Shown here piece by piece: positions 9,180 to 18,922 of a stretch of 64,000 bases of DNA; the first letter of the stretch is position 1; each line of letters opens with the position of its first letter. The notes under the pieces were generated by a model. It did no database searches. It saw nothing but the letters and a program-made list of their open reading frames with translations, and was not told the DNA's origin. Origin of the DNA: Cecembia rubra (GTDB taxonomy: Bacteria > Bacteroidota > Bacteroidia > Cytophagales > Cyclobacteriaceae); assembly GCF_003014575.1 (NCBI RefSeq), contig NZ_PYGF01000003.1, positions 124,001 to 188,000 on the forward strand. Direction: 5' to 3'. A program made the position numbers and the translations under genes.

Positions 9180-10528
9180 ACTGCTGATAATTTCAATTGG
9201 TTCACTGCATTCTTGAACTGCTCTCCTCTGTCTTCATAATTCTTGAAAAGGTCAAAGCTGGCACATGCTGGTGAGAGCAGTACCACATCACCTTCTTTTC
9301 CGAATTCCAATCCCCATCTTACAGCTTCTGCGATATTTTGGGTTTCTCTGATATCTGGAATAATTCCTGAAAATGCCTTTTTGAGTTTATCATTTTCCAC
9401 TCCCAAACAGATAAGCATTTTAACTTTATCTTTGGCCAATGGGTAAAGGACCGAATAGTCATTTCCTTTATCCACCCCACCTGCGATCCAAATCAATGGC
9501 TGTTTATAGCTCTCCAATGCATAATAAGTAGCATCAACATTAGTACCCTTGCTATCATTGACAAAGCTGACTCCTTGAATTTTGGTTACTGGCTCCATAC
9601 GGTGGGCTGCATTTTGGAAATCTTTTAATCCTTCCTTAATGGCTTTATCATTCACTCCAGCCAACATTGCTCCCAAAACAGCCATCATGCTGTTCAGCAT
9701 ATTATGCTTTCCTTTTAGGATGATTTCATCAGATTGTATTTCCAATTGACTTCCTGCTACCCTTACATCCAGTTTAATCCCATCAAAATATCCACCCTGA
9801 GCTTGTATTTCTTTAACAGATACAGGAAATGCGTTTGCCCTCAACTGCTTCAATCCTCGGCCCCTTCCCGTCAATTCATCCTCAGCAAAAAATATTGCTG
9901 CTTCATTTGCCTCCATATTTTTAAAAAGAGACATTTTGGACCGGATGTAATTGTCAACCTGGTATTCGTACCTATCCAAATGGTCGGGAGTAATATTGGT
10001 CAACATAGCAATAGCTGGTCTGAACTCCACGAATCCGTCGATCTGGAAACTACTTGTCTCAATTACCCACCAATCTTTATCCCCTTCAGTAAGTTGTCCT
10101 GCCCAGCTTTGACCTACATTACCTGCGAGGCCAACATTCAACCCTCCTTTTTTAAGGAGATGATAGGTGAGCAATGTAGTAGTGGTCTTACCATTAGTCC
10201 CGGTTATCGCAATGACTTTGCCCTTTGAATAGCGGAAAGCAAATTCAAGCTCATCAATCACAGGGATACCTTTCTCAAGAGCTGCCTTGACTATTGGCAC
10301 TTTATAAGAAATACCCGGGCTTTTGATAATCTCATCAGAATCAAGAATTCTCTCTTCACTGTGCTTTCCTTCCTCGTAGGGAATTCCTGATTTTTCAAGT
10401 ACTGCTTTTCTGGCAGTACTTATTGCACCCATATCAGATACCCATACCGCATAGCCCATCTGTCTGGCCAGCAAAGCTGCCCCTATCCCGCTTTCTCCTG
10501 CTCCCAATATGGATAACTTTTTGCTCAT
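9176..10528 (-). CDS. murD: UDP-MurNAc-L-alanine--D-glutamate ligase
   Basis: Adds D-glutamate to UDP-MurNAc-L-Ala in the cytosol. The 450-residue protein begins with a Rossmann-like GAGESGIGAALLA loop and has the ATP loop TGTNGKTTTT (about 114-123), the FVNDSKGTN motif that contacts the nucleotide, and the C-terminal LSPACASFDLF motif typical of MurD. It begins one base after the mraY stop region ends and overlaps ftsW by 4 bp. Confidence 0.98.
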   Translation of the reverse strand: MSKKLSILGAGESGIGAALLARQMGYAVWVSDMGAISTARKAVLEKSGIPYEEGKHSEERILDSDEIIKSPGISYKVPIVKAALEKGIPVIDELEFAFRYSKGKVIAITGTNGKTTTTLLTYHLLKKGGLNVGLAGNVGQSWAGQLTEGDKDWWVIETSSFQIDGFVEFRPAIAMLTNITPDHLDRYEYQVDNYIRSKMSLFKNMEANEAAIFFAEDELTGRGRGLKQLRANAFPVSVKEIQAQGGYFDGIKLDVRVAGSQLEIQSDEIILKGKHNMLNSMMAVLGAMLAGVNDKAIKEGLKDFQNAAHRMEPVTKIQGVSFVNDSKGTNVDATYYALESYKQPLIWIAGGVDKGNDYSVLYPLAKDKVKMLICLGVENDKLKKAFSGIIPDIRETQNIAEAVRWGLEFGKEGDVVLLSPACASFDLFKNYEDRGEQFKNAVNQLKLSAV

Positions 10529-11740
10529 TTATCTCAATTTCAAAGTAGCCAAAGTAATGATTGCCAACAGTATTCCTACAATCCAAAACCTGGTCACTAT
10601 CTTAGCTTCATGGATATTTTTCTTCTGGTAATGATGGTGTAAGGGAGACATTAAGAATATCCTTCTACCCTCCCCATATTTCTTTTTGGTATATTTGAAA
10701 TAACTCACCTGCATGATTACCGACAGGTTTTCAATAACAAAAATACCGCACAACACAGGCAGTAATAATTCCTTTCTCAAAGCCAATGAAAGCACAGCAA
10801 TCACTCCGCCAAGCATTAGACTGCCAGTATCACCCATAAAAACCTGAGCAGGGTAGGCATTGTACCAAAGGAATCCCACACATGCCCCGACAAATGCAGC
10901 ACAGAAAATCACCAACTCAGCAGAGTTTGGTATGAAAAACACATTCAAATACTGTGAGAAAATGGCATTACCTGAAATGTATGCAAAGATGGCAATGGCC
11001 AAGCCAATGATGGCTGAGGTCCCTGCTGCCAACCCATCGATACCATCTGTAATATTTGCTCCATTTGAAATGGCAGTAATGATGAATATCACAAAAAGAA
11101 TATAGAGCACAGAAGTAAAGTCCTCTCCAAGAAAACCTAAAAAGTTTTCATAATTGAGCTCATTGTTTTTGAGGAATGGAATGGTTGTTTTAGCTACTTT
11201 CACATCCTTGTAAGCAGGAGTCTCCACAACTCCTTCTTCTATGGAAATGGGATTGGTAAATTCTCTTACCACCACTCCTTCGTGAAAGTATAAGGTTGCT
11301 CCAACGATTATCCCCACAGTTATCTGCCCTACAATTTTGAACCTTCCGGCAAGTCCCTCTTTATTTTTTCTAAATACTTTAATATAATCATCAATGAAGC
11401 CGATTCCACCAAGCCATACCGTAGTAATGAGTAAAAGAACGATATACACATTATTGACATTGGCAAAGAGTAGAGTAGGAATAATGATACCGGCAATAAT
11501 CATCAATCCACCCATTGTAGGTGTACCCTTCTTTTCTGACTGTCCGGCCAATCCTAGGTCCCTAACTGTTTCTCCAATCTGCTTTTTCCTTATCCAGGCA
11601 ATTATATTTTTCCCAAAAGTGATGGTTATTATCAGAGACAGCAATGCCGCCATACCAGCCCTAAAGGAGATATACCTGAAAACCCCCGTTCCTGGGATAT
11701 CCATCACTTTGTCTAAATATTCAAAAATCGGATATAACAT
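10529..11740 (-). CDS. mraY: Phospho-MurNAc-pentapeptide transferase MraY
   Basis: Integral membrane enzyme that moves phospho-MurNAc-pentapeptide to undecaprenyl phosphate, making lipid I. The characteristic loops are present: KKGTPTMGG, the Asp-rich [10 protein letters not shown] and [11 protein letters not shown], and the His-rich [11 protein letters not shown]. At 403 residues it is ~40 longer than E. coli MraY because of an insertion (about 150-195, around [15 protein letters not shown]), a feature I associate with Bacteroidota homologues. It is abutted by murD and murE (9-bp gap). Confidence 0.98.
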   Translation of the reverse strand: MLYPIFEYLDKVMDIPGTGVFRYISFRAGMAALLSLIITITFGKNIIAWIRKKQIGETVRDLGLAGQSEKKGTPTMGGLMIIAGIIIPTLLFANVNNVYIVLLLITTVWLGGIGFIDDYIKVFRKNKEGLAGRFKIVGQITVGIIVGATLYFHEGVVVREFTNPISIEEGVVETPAYKDVKVAKTTIPFLKNNELNYENFLGFLGEDFTSVLYILFVIFIITAISNGANITDGIDGLAAGTSAIIGLAIAIFAYISGNAIFSQYLNVFFIPNSAELVIFCAAFVGACVGFLWYNAYPAQVFMGDTGSLMLGGVIAVLSLALRKELLLPVLCGIFVIENLSVIMQVSYFKYTKKKYGEGRRIFLMSPLHHHYQKKNIHEAKIVTRFWIVGILLAIITLATLKLR

Positions 11741-11749
11741 ATCTTAATT

Positions 11750-13207
11750 CTAATTCAACAGATTGAGCATTTCTTTTACTACTTCTCTATCATCAAAAGG
11801 GTATTTTACTCCTTTGATTTCCTGGTAGGTCTCATGGCCTTTGCCGGCGATGAGAATGATATCTCCTTTTTTGGCCAGTATGCCGGCCGTTTTGATTGCT
11901 TCCCTTCTGTCTTCGATAATCATGGTCTTTTTGAAATCCACTGGATTAATCCCCGCTTCCATCTCCCTTAGTATGGCCATAGGCTCCTCATCCCTCGGAT
12001 TGTCAGAAGTCAAGATGACCTTATCACTGTACTGGGTAGAAATTTTTGCCATTATAGGGCGCTTCGTTCTGTCTCTATTTCCTCCGCAACCTACAACTGT
12101 AATGACCTGTTCTCCCCCTGTCCTGACTCCCTGAATGGTTTTTAGCACATTTTCAAGTGCATCAGGTGTATGGGCATAATCAACAATCGCAGTGATCCCA
12201 TGTATTGTAATCCTGTCAAATCTCCCTTGCGCTCCTTTTATTTTGGAAAGTTGCATCAGTACTTCGTCTTCATCCTCTCCTAAGAGAACAGCCGCTCCAT
12301 ATACTGCCAGAAGGTTATAAGCATTAAACTCCCCTATCATCCGAAACCATATCTGCTTGTTGTTGATATCCAACTCCAACCCTTCAATAGTATTGGAAAG
12401 CACCCTGGCTTTAAAGTCTGCAGGATATTTAAGGGCAAAGGTCTGTTTGGTGGATTTACAGTTTTGAAGCATCACCAAAGCCCTTTTATCATCTGCATTG
12501 ACCAGTGCAAAGGCCTCTTTGGGCAGTTCATCGAAAAGTTTCTTTTTGGCTTTGATGTATGCATCAAAGGTCCCATGGTAATCCAAGTGGTCGTGGCTGA
12601 TATTGGTAAAAACAGCCCCTGACAGATGAAGCCCTGCCATTCTTTCCTGCACAATGGCATGGGAAGAAGCTTCCATAAATGCATGGGTACAACCGGATTC
12701 GACCATCTGCTTCAATAGGGATTGAAGCGCTACTGCATCCGGAGTGGTATGGGTAGCAGGAATTACAGTGTCATTGATCTTGTTTTCTACTGTAGAAAGC
12801 AAGCCTACATTGTATCCCATCTCCCTGAATAACTGATAAAGAAGTGTGACGGTACTGGTTTTCCCATTGGTGCCAGTCACCGCCACCAGCTTCAACTTCT
12901 CAGATGGATTTTCAAAATAATTGGAAGCCATAACCCCCAAGGCTTTGGAAGAGTCTACGACCTGTACATAAGTGATATTTTCCTGAAGCTGCTTAGGTAG
13001 CACCTCACAAACAACACTTGTAGCTCCCTTTTCCAAAGCTGTTTCTATATAATCATGTCCATCCACTTGGGTGCCCCTTATGGCGACAAAGACAGCATTT
13101 GATTGGACTTTGCGGCTATCAAAGACAATATCCTTAACCCCCACTTCCATATCGCCTATGGTGGATGTCAAAGAAACTTTATACAATATGTCTTTTAATG
13201 CCTTCAT
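11750..13207 (-). CDS. murE: UDP-MurNAc-tripeptide synthetase MurE
   Basis: Adds the third residue of the stem peptide. The 485-residue protein has the ATP loop VTGTNGKTSTV, ISHDHLDYHG, the carbamylated-Lys region, VDYAHTPDALENVL and, near the C-terminus, DNPRDEEP. The DNPR motif is the determinant for meso-diaminopimelate, so the wall is expected to be of the DAP type. One base separates its start from the ftsI stop. Confidence 0.97.
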   Translation of the reverse strand: MKALKDILYKVSLTSTIGDMEVGVKDIVFDSRKVQSNAVFVAIRGTQVDGHDYIETALEKGATSVVCEVLPKQLQENITYVQVVDSSKALGVMASNYFENPSEKLKLVAVTGTNGKTSTVTLLYQLFREMGYNVGLLSTVENKINDTVIPATHTTPDAVALQSLLKQMVESGCTHAFMEASSHAIVQERMAGLHLSGAVFTNISHDHLDYHGTFDAYIKAKKKLFDELPKEAFALVNADDKRALVMLQNCKSTKQTFALKYPADFKARVLSNTIEGLELDINNKQIWFRMIGEFNAYNLLAVYGAAVLLGEDEDEVLMQLSKIKGAQGRFDRITIHGITAIVDYAHTPDALENVLKTIQGVRTGGEQVITVVGCGGNRDRTKRPIMAKISTQYSDKVILTSDNPRDEEPMAILREMEAGINPVDFKKTMIIEDRREAIKTAGILAKKGDIILIAGKGHETYQEIKGVKYPFDDREVVKEMLNLLN

Positions 13208-15316
13208 TTATCCCAAAACCAAATTGATTACATAATTCTGTTGAACTGGTGTCCCTGGGCTAATAGATTGGTTCTTCACTCTACCTTTACCCTGATAGAC
13301 TACTCTAAGCCCTTTGTTTTCTAATACATATAAAGCATCCCGCAACGGTAGACCACTCACATCAGGTACAGTGGGGTTCTCTGTAGGATTGGACTTCCAC
13401 TGAATGGATTTTACTTGGGGAACAGATTTCACCCAGTTATCCCCCTGACCATTATAATGGTTGGAAATCCCAAATTTGTTACAGATCATCTGTAACTCGT
13501 CTACTTTTCCTGCTTGTATAAAAGGAAACTCATTTATTCCCTGGGCTAAATAAGTTGGTACCGCCGTTTTTTTATTGAGCTTAAGATCCTGAGCATAAAT
13601 TTTATCAGCAATCTCTTTGAATACCGGTGCAGAAACATCCCCTCCGTAAGCGTTAAAACCTTTGGGGCTGTCAATCACTACAATAGCACTGTATTTAGGC
13701 TTATCTGCTGGGAAGTAACCTGCAAATGAGGTGTAGTAACGCTGGGTGTACCTGCCGTCAATCAACTTTTGAGCTGTTCCGGTTTTACCAGCAATTTTGT
13801 AATCACCGGAGAAAATATTTTTTGCAGTTCCGTTATTTACTACCCCTTCTAGAAGCTGCTGCAATGCTTTGATGGTTTTATCTGAAGCAATGGATTTTTT
13901 AACTACCTCAGTCTGGAATTTTTTCTCTATTGCATTCCCTTTAGCAATGGCCTGTACTATCATGGGCTTTACCATTTTCCCATTATTCGCCACAGCATTA
14001 TATAGCGTCAAAGTATGTAATGGGGTCAATTTAGACTCATAGCCTATGGACATCCATGGCAAGGTGGTCCCATACCAATATTTTTCCCCTGGTTTTTTGA
14101 AATATGGTGCTCCTTCTCCTCGGAGTTGAAATCCAAGAGGTTGGTCAAGTCCCACTTTTTCAACATAGGCCATAAACCTGGAAGGGCTATGTCCAAAATG
14201 TTGATCCACCAATTTGGATATGGCTACATTGGATGACTTTTCAAATGCTTCCTGAACAGTAATCTTTCCATATCCACCCTGCTTCACATCCCTCATGGTG
14301 CGGTCATAGAATCGGAAAGTACCGTCACCTGTATCCACAATATCATTGAGCCCGATTTTTCCCTCCTCAAGCAATGCCATAATGCTAATTAATTTGAAGG
14401 TAGAACCTGGTTCGGTCAAGCCCTGATCTCCAATAGCGAAGTTGTAGTTTTCACCATAACCATAGCTGCTTTTGTTTTTTTGTAGGTTTGCAATTGCTTT
14501 GATATGGCCGGTCTCTACTTCCATGACAATCACACAACCAAATTCCGCATCTTTGTTAATTAATTGCCTTAACAAAGCTGATTCAGCCACATCCTGAATA
14601 TTTACATCCAGGGTGGTAAAAATATCATAACCATCATCAGGCTTTACATCTTCCGCATCAAATACAGGTTTCCAAGATCCCCCTGCGATTCGCTGAAAAA
14701 GAGCTCTTCCATTTTTACCCTCAAGGTATTCATTGAAACTGTATTCAATCCCTACTCCATATTTGTCTTCATTAAGAAAACCTACAGTTCTGCTGGCCAG
14801 GTTATTGAAAGGGCGATAGCGCTTTTCAACTTTTTCAAAAATGATTCCTCCTCCCATTCTTCCATTTCTGAATATGGGCCATTGAGACATTTTTTGCATA
14901 TCCTGATAGCCGATCTGCTTCCTATTCAGAATCAGGTATCTTTTGCCAGTAGTCCTGGCTTCTGTTATCATCCGCTTATAGGTATCCGCAGACCTGTCAC
15001 GATAGTATGAGGAAAGCAAAAATGCCAAGGAATCAATACCTGCCCTGTAAACTTCCTCTTTGGCAACAATAGGATCCATAACAACCCTATAAAAGGGAAG
15101 ACTTGTAGCCAATAAACTTCCATCCGCAGCATAAATATTGCCACGGGTTGCACTGACTTGCCTGTATTGGAAGTTAATGGATTCAGATTTTGCCTCCCAT
15201 TTCTCTCCCTCCACAAATTGCAAATGGACAATCTTATAAAAGATTGCCCCAGCGAGCAATGCGACTGCTACAAAAGCAATCCTTACCCTCAGCACTATGG
15301 AACGTTTGATATTCAC
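13208..15316 (-). CDS. ftsI: Septal transpeptidase FtsI (PBP) with PASTA domain
   Basis: Class B penicillin-binding protein that cross-links septal peptidoglycan. One N-terminal membrane segment (about 10-30), a dimerisation domain starting at ATRGNIYAADG (57-67), then the transpeptidase with active serine in STFK (Ser305), SSN (361-363) and KTGTA (511-515). A single C-terminal PASTA domain (about 636-702, starting VPDVSGLPLRDAL) extends the protein to 702 residues. The start is GTG at 15316-15314, overlapping the ftsL stop as GTGA. Confidence 0.96.
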   Translation of the reverse strand: MNIKRSIVLRVRIAFVAVALLAGAIFYKIVHLQFVEGEKWEAKSESINFQYRQVSATRGNIYAADGSLLATSLPFYRVVMDPIVAKEEVYRAGIDSLAFLLSSYYRDRSADTYKRMITEARTTGKRYLILNRKQIGYQDMQKMSQWPIFRNGRMGGGIIFEKVEKRYRPFNNLASRTVGFLNEDKYGVGIEYSFNEYLEGKNGRALFQRIAGGSWKPVFDAEDVKPDDGYDIFTTLDVNIQDVAESALLRQLINKDAEFGCVIVMEVETGHIKAIANLQKNKSSYGYGENYNFAIGDQGLTEPGSTFKLISIMALLEEGKIGLNDIVDTGDGTFRFYDRTMRDVKQGGYGKITVQEAFEKSSNVAISKLVDQHFGHSPSRFMAYVEKVGLDQPLGFQLRGEGAPYFKKPGEKYWYGTTLPWMSIGYESKLTPLHTLTLYNAVANNGKMVKPMIVQAIAKGNAIEKKFQTEVVKKSIASDKTIKALQQLLEGVVNNGTAKNIFSGDYKIAGKTGTAQKLIDGRYTQRYYTSFAGYFPADKPKYSAIVVIDSPKGFNAYGGDVSAPVFKEIADKIYAQDLKLNKKTAVPTYLAQGINEFPFIQAGKVDELQMICNKFGISNHYNGQGDNWVKSVPQVKSIQWKSNPTENPTVPDVSGLPLRDALYVLENKGLRVVYQGKGRVKNQSISPGTPVQQNYVINLVLG

Positions 15317-15696
15317 TTTTTGGCTTTAATCTTTACAGGCGGTTCACTGATTTCCACTATTCCCAATGGGGCGATTTTTTTTGCCACCTCTGATTGTTTA
15401 CTGCTAAGCATATATTCTGCCTCAAGCGTCGTGACATCAGCGCGTAAGTCTTCCACTTCCCGCTGCATCACTTCAATTTTTCTGATAAGGTTTTCGGCCC
15501 TGTGGTTACTCCATATATAAATAAGTGCCAGCAAAGCCACATAAAGGAAAGGTGGCACAAACCTCACCGGTATTCCTTCACCCAAAATTCCGGTCACGTT
15601 GAGTTTTTCCTCAATCAGGGTAAAGATGTTTTTACTACTTCCTCTCTTAGAAGAAGTACCCTGCTGCATCTTTTTCCTAAATGTGTTTTCCCTCAT
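15313..15696 (-). CDS. ftsL: FtsL-like cell division protein
   Basis: A 127-residue bitopic protein: ~45-residue cytoplasmic N-terminus, one membrane segment (about 49-63, FLYVALLALIYIW), then a heptad-rich coiled coil (RAENLIRKIEVMQREVEDL ...) and a short tail. FtsL has little sequence conservation, so the call depends on this topology and its place between rsmH and ftsI, where ftsL always lies. The long N-terminus is typical of Bacteroidota versions. Confidence 0.85.
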   Translation of the reverse strand: MRENTFRKKMQQGTSSKRGSSKNIFTLIEEKLNVTGILGEGIPVRFVPPFLYVALLALIYIWSNHRAENLIRKIEVMQREVEDLRADVTTLEAEYMLSSKQSEVAKKIAPLGIVEISEPPVKIKAKK

Positions 15697-15697
15697 C

Positions 15698-16603
15698 TTA
15701 CAGTTTTTTCGCTATTCTCAATTTGGCGCTTCGCGCTCTATTGTTTTCTTTTATTTCATCAGCTTCAGCTGTGACCGCCTTTCTTGTTACCGGCTCCAAT
15801 GGTCTTATTAGGTTACCATAAAAGTCTTTTTCAACTTCTCCCTGGAACTTGCCCTTGTTGATAAAATTCTTGACCAACCTATCTTCCAAGGAGTGATAAC
15901 TCATGATGACCAATCTTCCGCCGGGCTTTAGGACTTCAACTGCCTGGAGGAGCATTTCTTCTAATGCCCCCAATTCATCATTGACCTCAATCCTCAAAGC
16001 CTGAAATACCTGCGCGAAATACTTGAACTCTTTACCTCTCGGTGCAAACTTTTGGAGTAGCCTTTTGAAACTTTCCGTAGTGGTAAATGGCTGAAGCGCC
16101 CTTTCTGCTACTACGGCCTGAGCAAGGGTTTTGGCATTTTTAATTTCCCCATAGATCCCAAATATTTTGTGCAGGCGACTTTCCTCGTAGGTATTGAGGA
16201 CGTCCTTGGCAGAAAGCCCTCCGGATTGACTCATCCGCATATCCAGCTCACCTTCAAATCTTGTAGAAAAACCCCTTTGGGGTTCATCAATCTGATGGGA
16301 AGAAATTCCCAGATCAGCCAAAATCCCATCGACTTGTGCCACTCCGTACAGCCTTAGGTATTTTTTAAAATCCCTGAAGTTAGCCTGAACAAAAGTGAAT
16401 CTGGGATCATCCGGCACATTGGCCTCTGCATCCACATCTTGATCAAATCCATAAAGGTGTCCTTCATTCAACTTCTTTAGGATTTCTTTCGAATGCCCAC
16501 CCCCACCAAAAGTGAGGTCGACATAGACACCTTTAGGGTCAATAGCCAGTCCTTCAATGCAAGGGCCAAGCATCACTGGAATATGGTAGTTATGAACTGT
16601 CAT
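15698..16603 (-). CDS. rsmH: 16S rRNA m4C1402 methyltransferase RsmH
   Basis: SAM-dependent methyltransferase that modifies N4 of C1402 in the 16S rRNA decoding site (MraW family). The 301-residue protein starts with the family signature HIPVMLGPCIEGL and has the SAM loop DLTFGGGGHSKEIL (about 29-42), GFDQD, and the ILADLGISSHQID motif. It sits between mraZ (3-bp gap) and ftsL (1-bp gap), the standard place in dcw operons. Confidence 0.97.
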   Translation of the reverse strand: MTVHNYHIPVMLGPCIEGLAIDPKGVYVDLTFGGGGHSKEILKKLNEGHLYGFDQDVDAEANVPDDPRFTFVQANFRDFKKYLRLYGVAQVDGILADLGISSHQIDEPQRGFSTRFEGELDMRMSQSGGLSAKDVLNTYEESRLHKIFGIYGEIKNAKTLAQAVVAERALQPFTTTESFKRLLQKFAPRGKEFKYFAQVFQALRIEVNDELGALEEMLLQAVEVLKPGGRLVIMSYHSLEDRLVKNFINKGKFQGEVEKDFYGNLIRPLEPVTRKAVTAEADEIKENNRARSAKLRIAKKL

Positions 16604-16606
16604 GGG

Positions 16607-17047
16607 CTATGAAAGGTATTTATCCATCAACTTGGACAGTTCTGCCTGATCGGCCACAATATTTTGACGGTATTTTTCAGGACTCCATATTTCAACAAAG
16701 CCACCGACACCGATGATAATCGCATCTTTGTCGATTCCTGCCCATGTCATAAAAGTTTTGGGAATCAAAAAACGTCCTGCATTATCCAGCTCCACCTCAG
16801 TCATGCTCTCAAAAAAGCTTCGTTTGATAAGCCTTTGAACCGGGTCGCGGTCCGAAAGCGAATTGACCTGATGTAAAAGTTTTTTAAACTCAACCTGGGT
16901 GTACAACGCAAGACAGCCATCGTCTCCTTGACGGAGAATGAGCTCGTTGCCATTGGAGTCCGGAATTGCCGCCTTAATCTTGGCAGGCAAAGCCAGACGC
17001 CCTTTGGCATCTACCTTACATTCATACCGACTGTTGAACATTCCCAT
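16607..17047 (-). CDS. mraZ: Transcriptional regulator MraZ
   Basis: AbrB-fold DNA-binding protein that controls its own dcw operon. Two tandem SpoVT/AbrB-like repeats are visible: YECKVDAKGRLALPAKIK near the start and VELDNAGRFLIPKTFMTWAG in the second half. The frame runs back to a TTG at 17077, but MraZ proteins begin a few residues before this first repeat, so ATG 17047 (146 residues) or ATG 17041 is preferred. First gene of the operon; three boxes matching known MraZ sites lie 58-84 bp upstream. Confidence 0.95.
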   Translation of the reverse strand: MGMFNSRYECKVDAKGRLALPAKIKAAIPDSNGNELILRQGDDGCLALYTQVEFKKLLHQVNSLSDRDPVQRLIKRSFFESMTEVELDNAGRFLIPKTFMTWAGIDKDAIIIGVGGFVEIWSPEKYRQNIVADQAELSKLMDKYLS

Positions 17048-17074
17048 GGGCTTATCTTGAGTTTGCTTTAAATA

Positions 17075-17082
17075 CAAAAGTA
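17075..17082 (-). promoter_or_regulatory. -7 element of the dcw operon promoter
   Basis: On the minus strand this reads TACTTTTG, a perfect match to the Bacteroidota -7 consensus TAnnTTTG, placed 28 bp before the mraZ ATG at 17047. No clear TTG -33 box is found at the usual distance; the MraZ-like boxes begin where it would be, so activation or repression there is plausible. Confidence 0.5.
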
Positions 17083-17104
17083 AGAAAAGGTTTCACACGA
17101 TCCA

Positions 17105-17131
17105 CCACTTTTTCCCACTTTTCTCCACTTT
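17105..17131 (-). promoter_or_regulatory. Three MraZ-type boxes, 10-bp spacing
   Basis: The minus strand carries AAAGTGG three times (plus-strand CCACTTT at 17105, 17115 and 17125), exactly 10 bp apart, on one helix face. In E. coli MraZ binds three TGGGN repeats at the same spacing upstream of mraZ, and Mollicutes sites are AAAGTGG-like. The boxes lie directly upstream of the -7 element for mraZ. Confidence 0.75.
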
Positions 17132-17515
17132 TTTATAAAACTATCCAAAAGTTTGAATTTTCACAACATTTTTGAAAAAAAATCACATAATTTTTACTTG
17201 AAATTCAGCAGGTTGTATCTGGTTTAGACAATCAATAAAAACACCGATTTTTTGAAAAAAATAGCATTTTTGAACAAAATTCAAATTTGAACTGAGCTCA
17301 CAAATGGAGTTTGAGCAAAAATATGGAAGAAAGTGGGAGAAAATCCCAAGAAAAATGAATCCCCCTTCAAAAAACCAGTTAACTGCAACCTATAAGTTAG
17401 CTGTTTATGATTTTTTTTACCCATTTAAAAAAATTATAAAGGAGAATTCATTTTACCCTACCATATTTGTAGAGATTTACTTCAAATATAGATTCAGACA
17501 ATACAAGATCAAGCT

Positions 17516-18754
17516 ATGATACAGCAAAAAATAAGATTGTTCCTATTTATTACCTTCACCCAGATTCTATTTTCTTGCAGTGAAAAGCAGAATTCTACAT
17601 TTGACTTTCATGGCCAATATAGGGCGGCAGTAGAAATCACTTCTAATCAGGTGCCCTTTTTTCTTAATCTGAAAAAAAGTGGCGAAAAATGGACAGCTGA
17701 GATTCTGAATGGAGAAGAAGTTTTAAATTACAATGAGGTATATGTGGAAGGTGATTCTATTAGGATTGTCATGGGAATATTCGATGCTGAGATCAAAGCA
17801 AAAATCACTGAGCAGGGCAAACTTCAGGGAGTATTTGTAAAGAATTTCTCCACGGGTTACAGCATTCCTTTTTTAGCTGAAAAAGGGGATTTTCCCCGCT
17901 TCCCTACCCAAAAAACAGCGGAGTTTGATTTCAGTGGAAAATGGAAAACTGATTTCGAAGATAGCAATGGAAAAACCTATGAAGCTATAGCGCTCTTTGA
18001 ACAGGAAGGAAGTAAATTGACCGGAACATTTCTGACAAAACTTGGAGATTATAGGTTTTTGGAAGGAAATGTGGAAGGAAATACCTTTTACCTGAGTGCA
18101 TTTGATGGCAGCCATGTTTATTATTTTCAAGGGAGCCTTTCAGAAGATGGTACCATAAATGGTAAATTTCGAAGCGGCCCCAAATACCAGGAAACTTTTA
18201 GGGCAGAAAGAAATGAATCTTTCGAGCTGCCTGATGCCTATTCTATGAATTACCTTAAGGAGGGCTTCGATAAATTCACCTTTGCTTTTCCTGATGTAGA
18301 CGGAAAAATAGTCTCATTGGAAGATGACGCTTTCAAAGACAAAGTGGTATTGGTCCAACTTTTTGGAACCTGGTGTCCAAACTGCATGGACGAAACCAAG
18401 TTTTTGGCAGAATGGTACAAAAAAAACAAATCCAGAGGTGTAGAGATTATTGCCTTGGCGTTTGAGAGTAAGCCAGATTTTGATTATGCCAGCGGACGGG
18501 TAAGAAAAACCAAAGAACGCATGGGGGCAGAGTACACCTTTCTGATTGCAGGAGAAAGTAATAAGGAAAAAGCATCAGAAGCCCTGCCAGCTTTAAATCA
18601 GGTAATTGCTTTTCCTACATTAATCTATTTGGACAGATCAGGACAAGTTAGAAAAATCCATACCGGCTTCAGTGGTCCGGGAACAGGTGAATATTACCAG
18701 CGATGGGTGGATGAGCATGAAACATTCGTCAATGAACTCCTTTCACAGCGTTAA
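17516..18754 (+). CDS. TlpA-family thioredoxin-like lipoprotein
   Basis: Predicted outer-membrane or periplasm-facing lipoprotein: signal segment followed by lipobox LFSC (Cys19). Residues ~30-230 form a beta-rich region containing two related repeats (HGQYRAAVEI ... and SGKWKTDFED ...), of the kind found before TlpA domains in this phylum. The C-terminal ~160 residues are a thioredoxin fold with the redox motif WCPNC (286-290) and a cis-Pro region VIAFPTLIYLD. It probably reduces or isomerises periplasmic disulfides, or helps cytochrome c maturation; the partner is unknown. A strong terminator follows. Confidence 0.88.
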   Translation: MIQQKIRLFLFITFTQILFSCSEKQNSTFDFHGQYRAAVEITSNQVPFFLNLKKSGEKWTAEILNGEEVLNYNEVYVEGDSIRIVMGIFDAEIKAKITEQGKLQGVFVKNFSTGYSIPFLAEKGDFPRFPTQKTAEFDFSGKWKTDFEDSNGKTYEAIALFEQEGSKLTGTFLTKLGDYRFLEGNVEGNTFYLSAFDGSHVYYFQGSLSEDGTINGKFRSGPKYQETFRAERNESFELPDAYSMNYLKEGFDKFTFAFPDVDGKIVSLEDDAFKDKVVLVQLFGTWCPNCMDETKFLAEWYKKNKSRGVEIIALAFESKPDFDYASGRVRKTKERMGAEYTFLIAGESNKEKASEALPALNQVIAFPTLIYLDRSGQVRKIHTGFSGPGTGEYYQRWVDEHETFVNELLSQR

Positions 18755-18771
18755 ATAAAATGCTCATTTCA

Positions 18772-18812
18772 AAAAAAGTCCGGACCTGATGTGATCAGGT
18801 CCGGACTTTTTT
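18772..18812. terminator. Bidirectional intrinsic terminator
   Basis: A perfect 19-bp stem (left arm AAAAAAGTCCGGACCTGAT) with a GTG loop, flanked by A-run and T-run, closes the TlpA-like gene on the plus strand. The T-run on the minus strand lets it also stop the polyprenyl synthase transcript read from the other side. Confidence 0.95.
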
Positions 18813-18922
18813 ACCAGGTAACCATAGAAATATAAAATTTCCGTAAGGTTCAAAAGGATTGCATTTCTATTAAGCAAGCTCCAATCTCATGCTTTATGAT
18901 TTAGGATTGCCAAGCCTGTGAT

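Larger units (their letters stand above)
17048..17515. other. 468-bp divergent intergenic region
   Basis: AT-rich spacer between mraZ and the TlpA-like gene. The left third holds the dcw promoter and MraZ boxes. The rest has A/T homopolymer runs and a plus-strand frame (17304-17519) that looks spurious: no family, compositionally biased and overlapping the next gene's start. I see no clear promoter for the TlpA-like gene. Confidence 0.6.

Noticed and set aside
17330-17337. Extra AAAGTGGG on the plus strand as a MraZ site
   Set aside because: Single copy without the 10-bp phased partners and far from a promoter.
17304-17519. 71-codon plus-strand frame before the TlpA-like gene
   Set aside because: Biased, low-complexity composition in AT-rich spacer, overlaps the start of a real gene, no recognisable motif.
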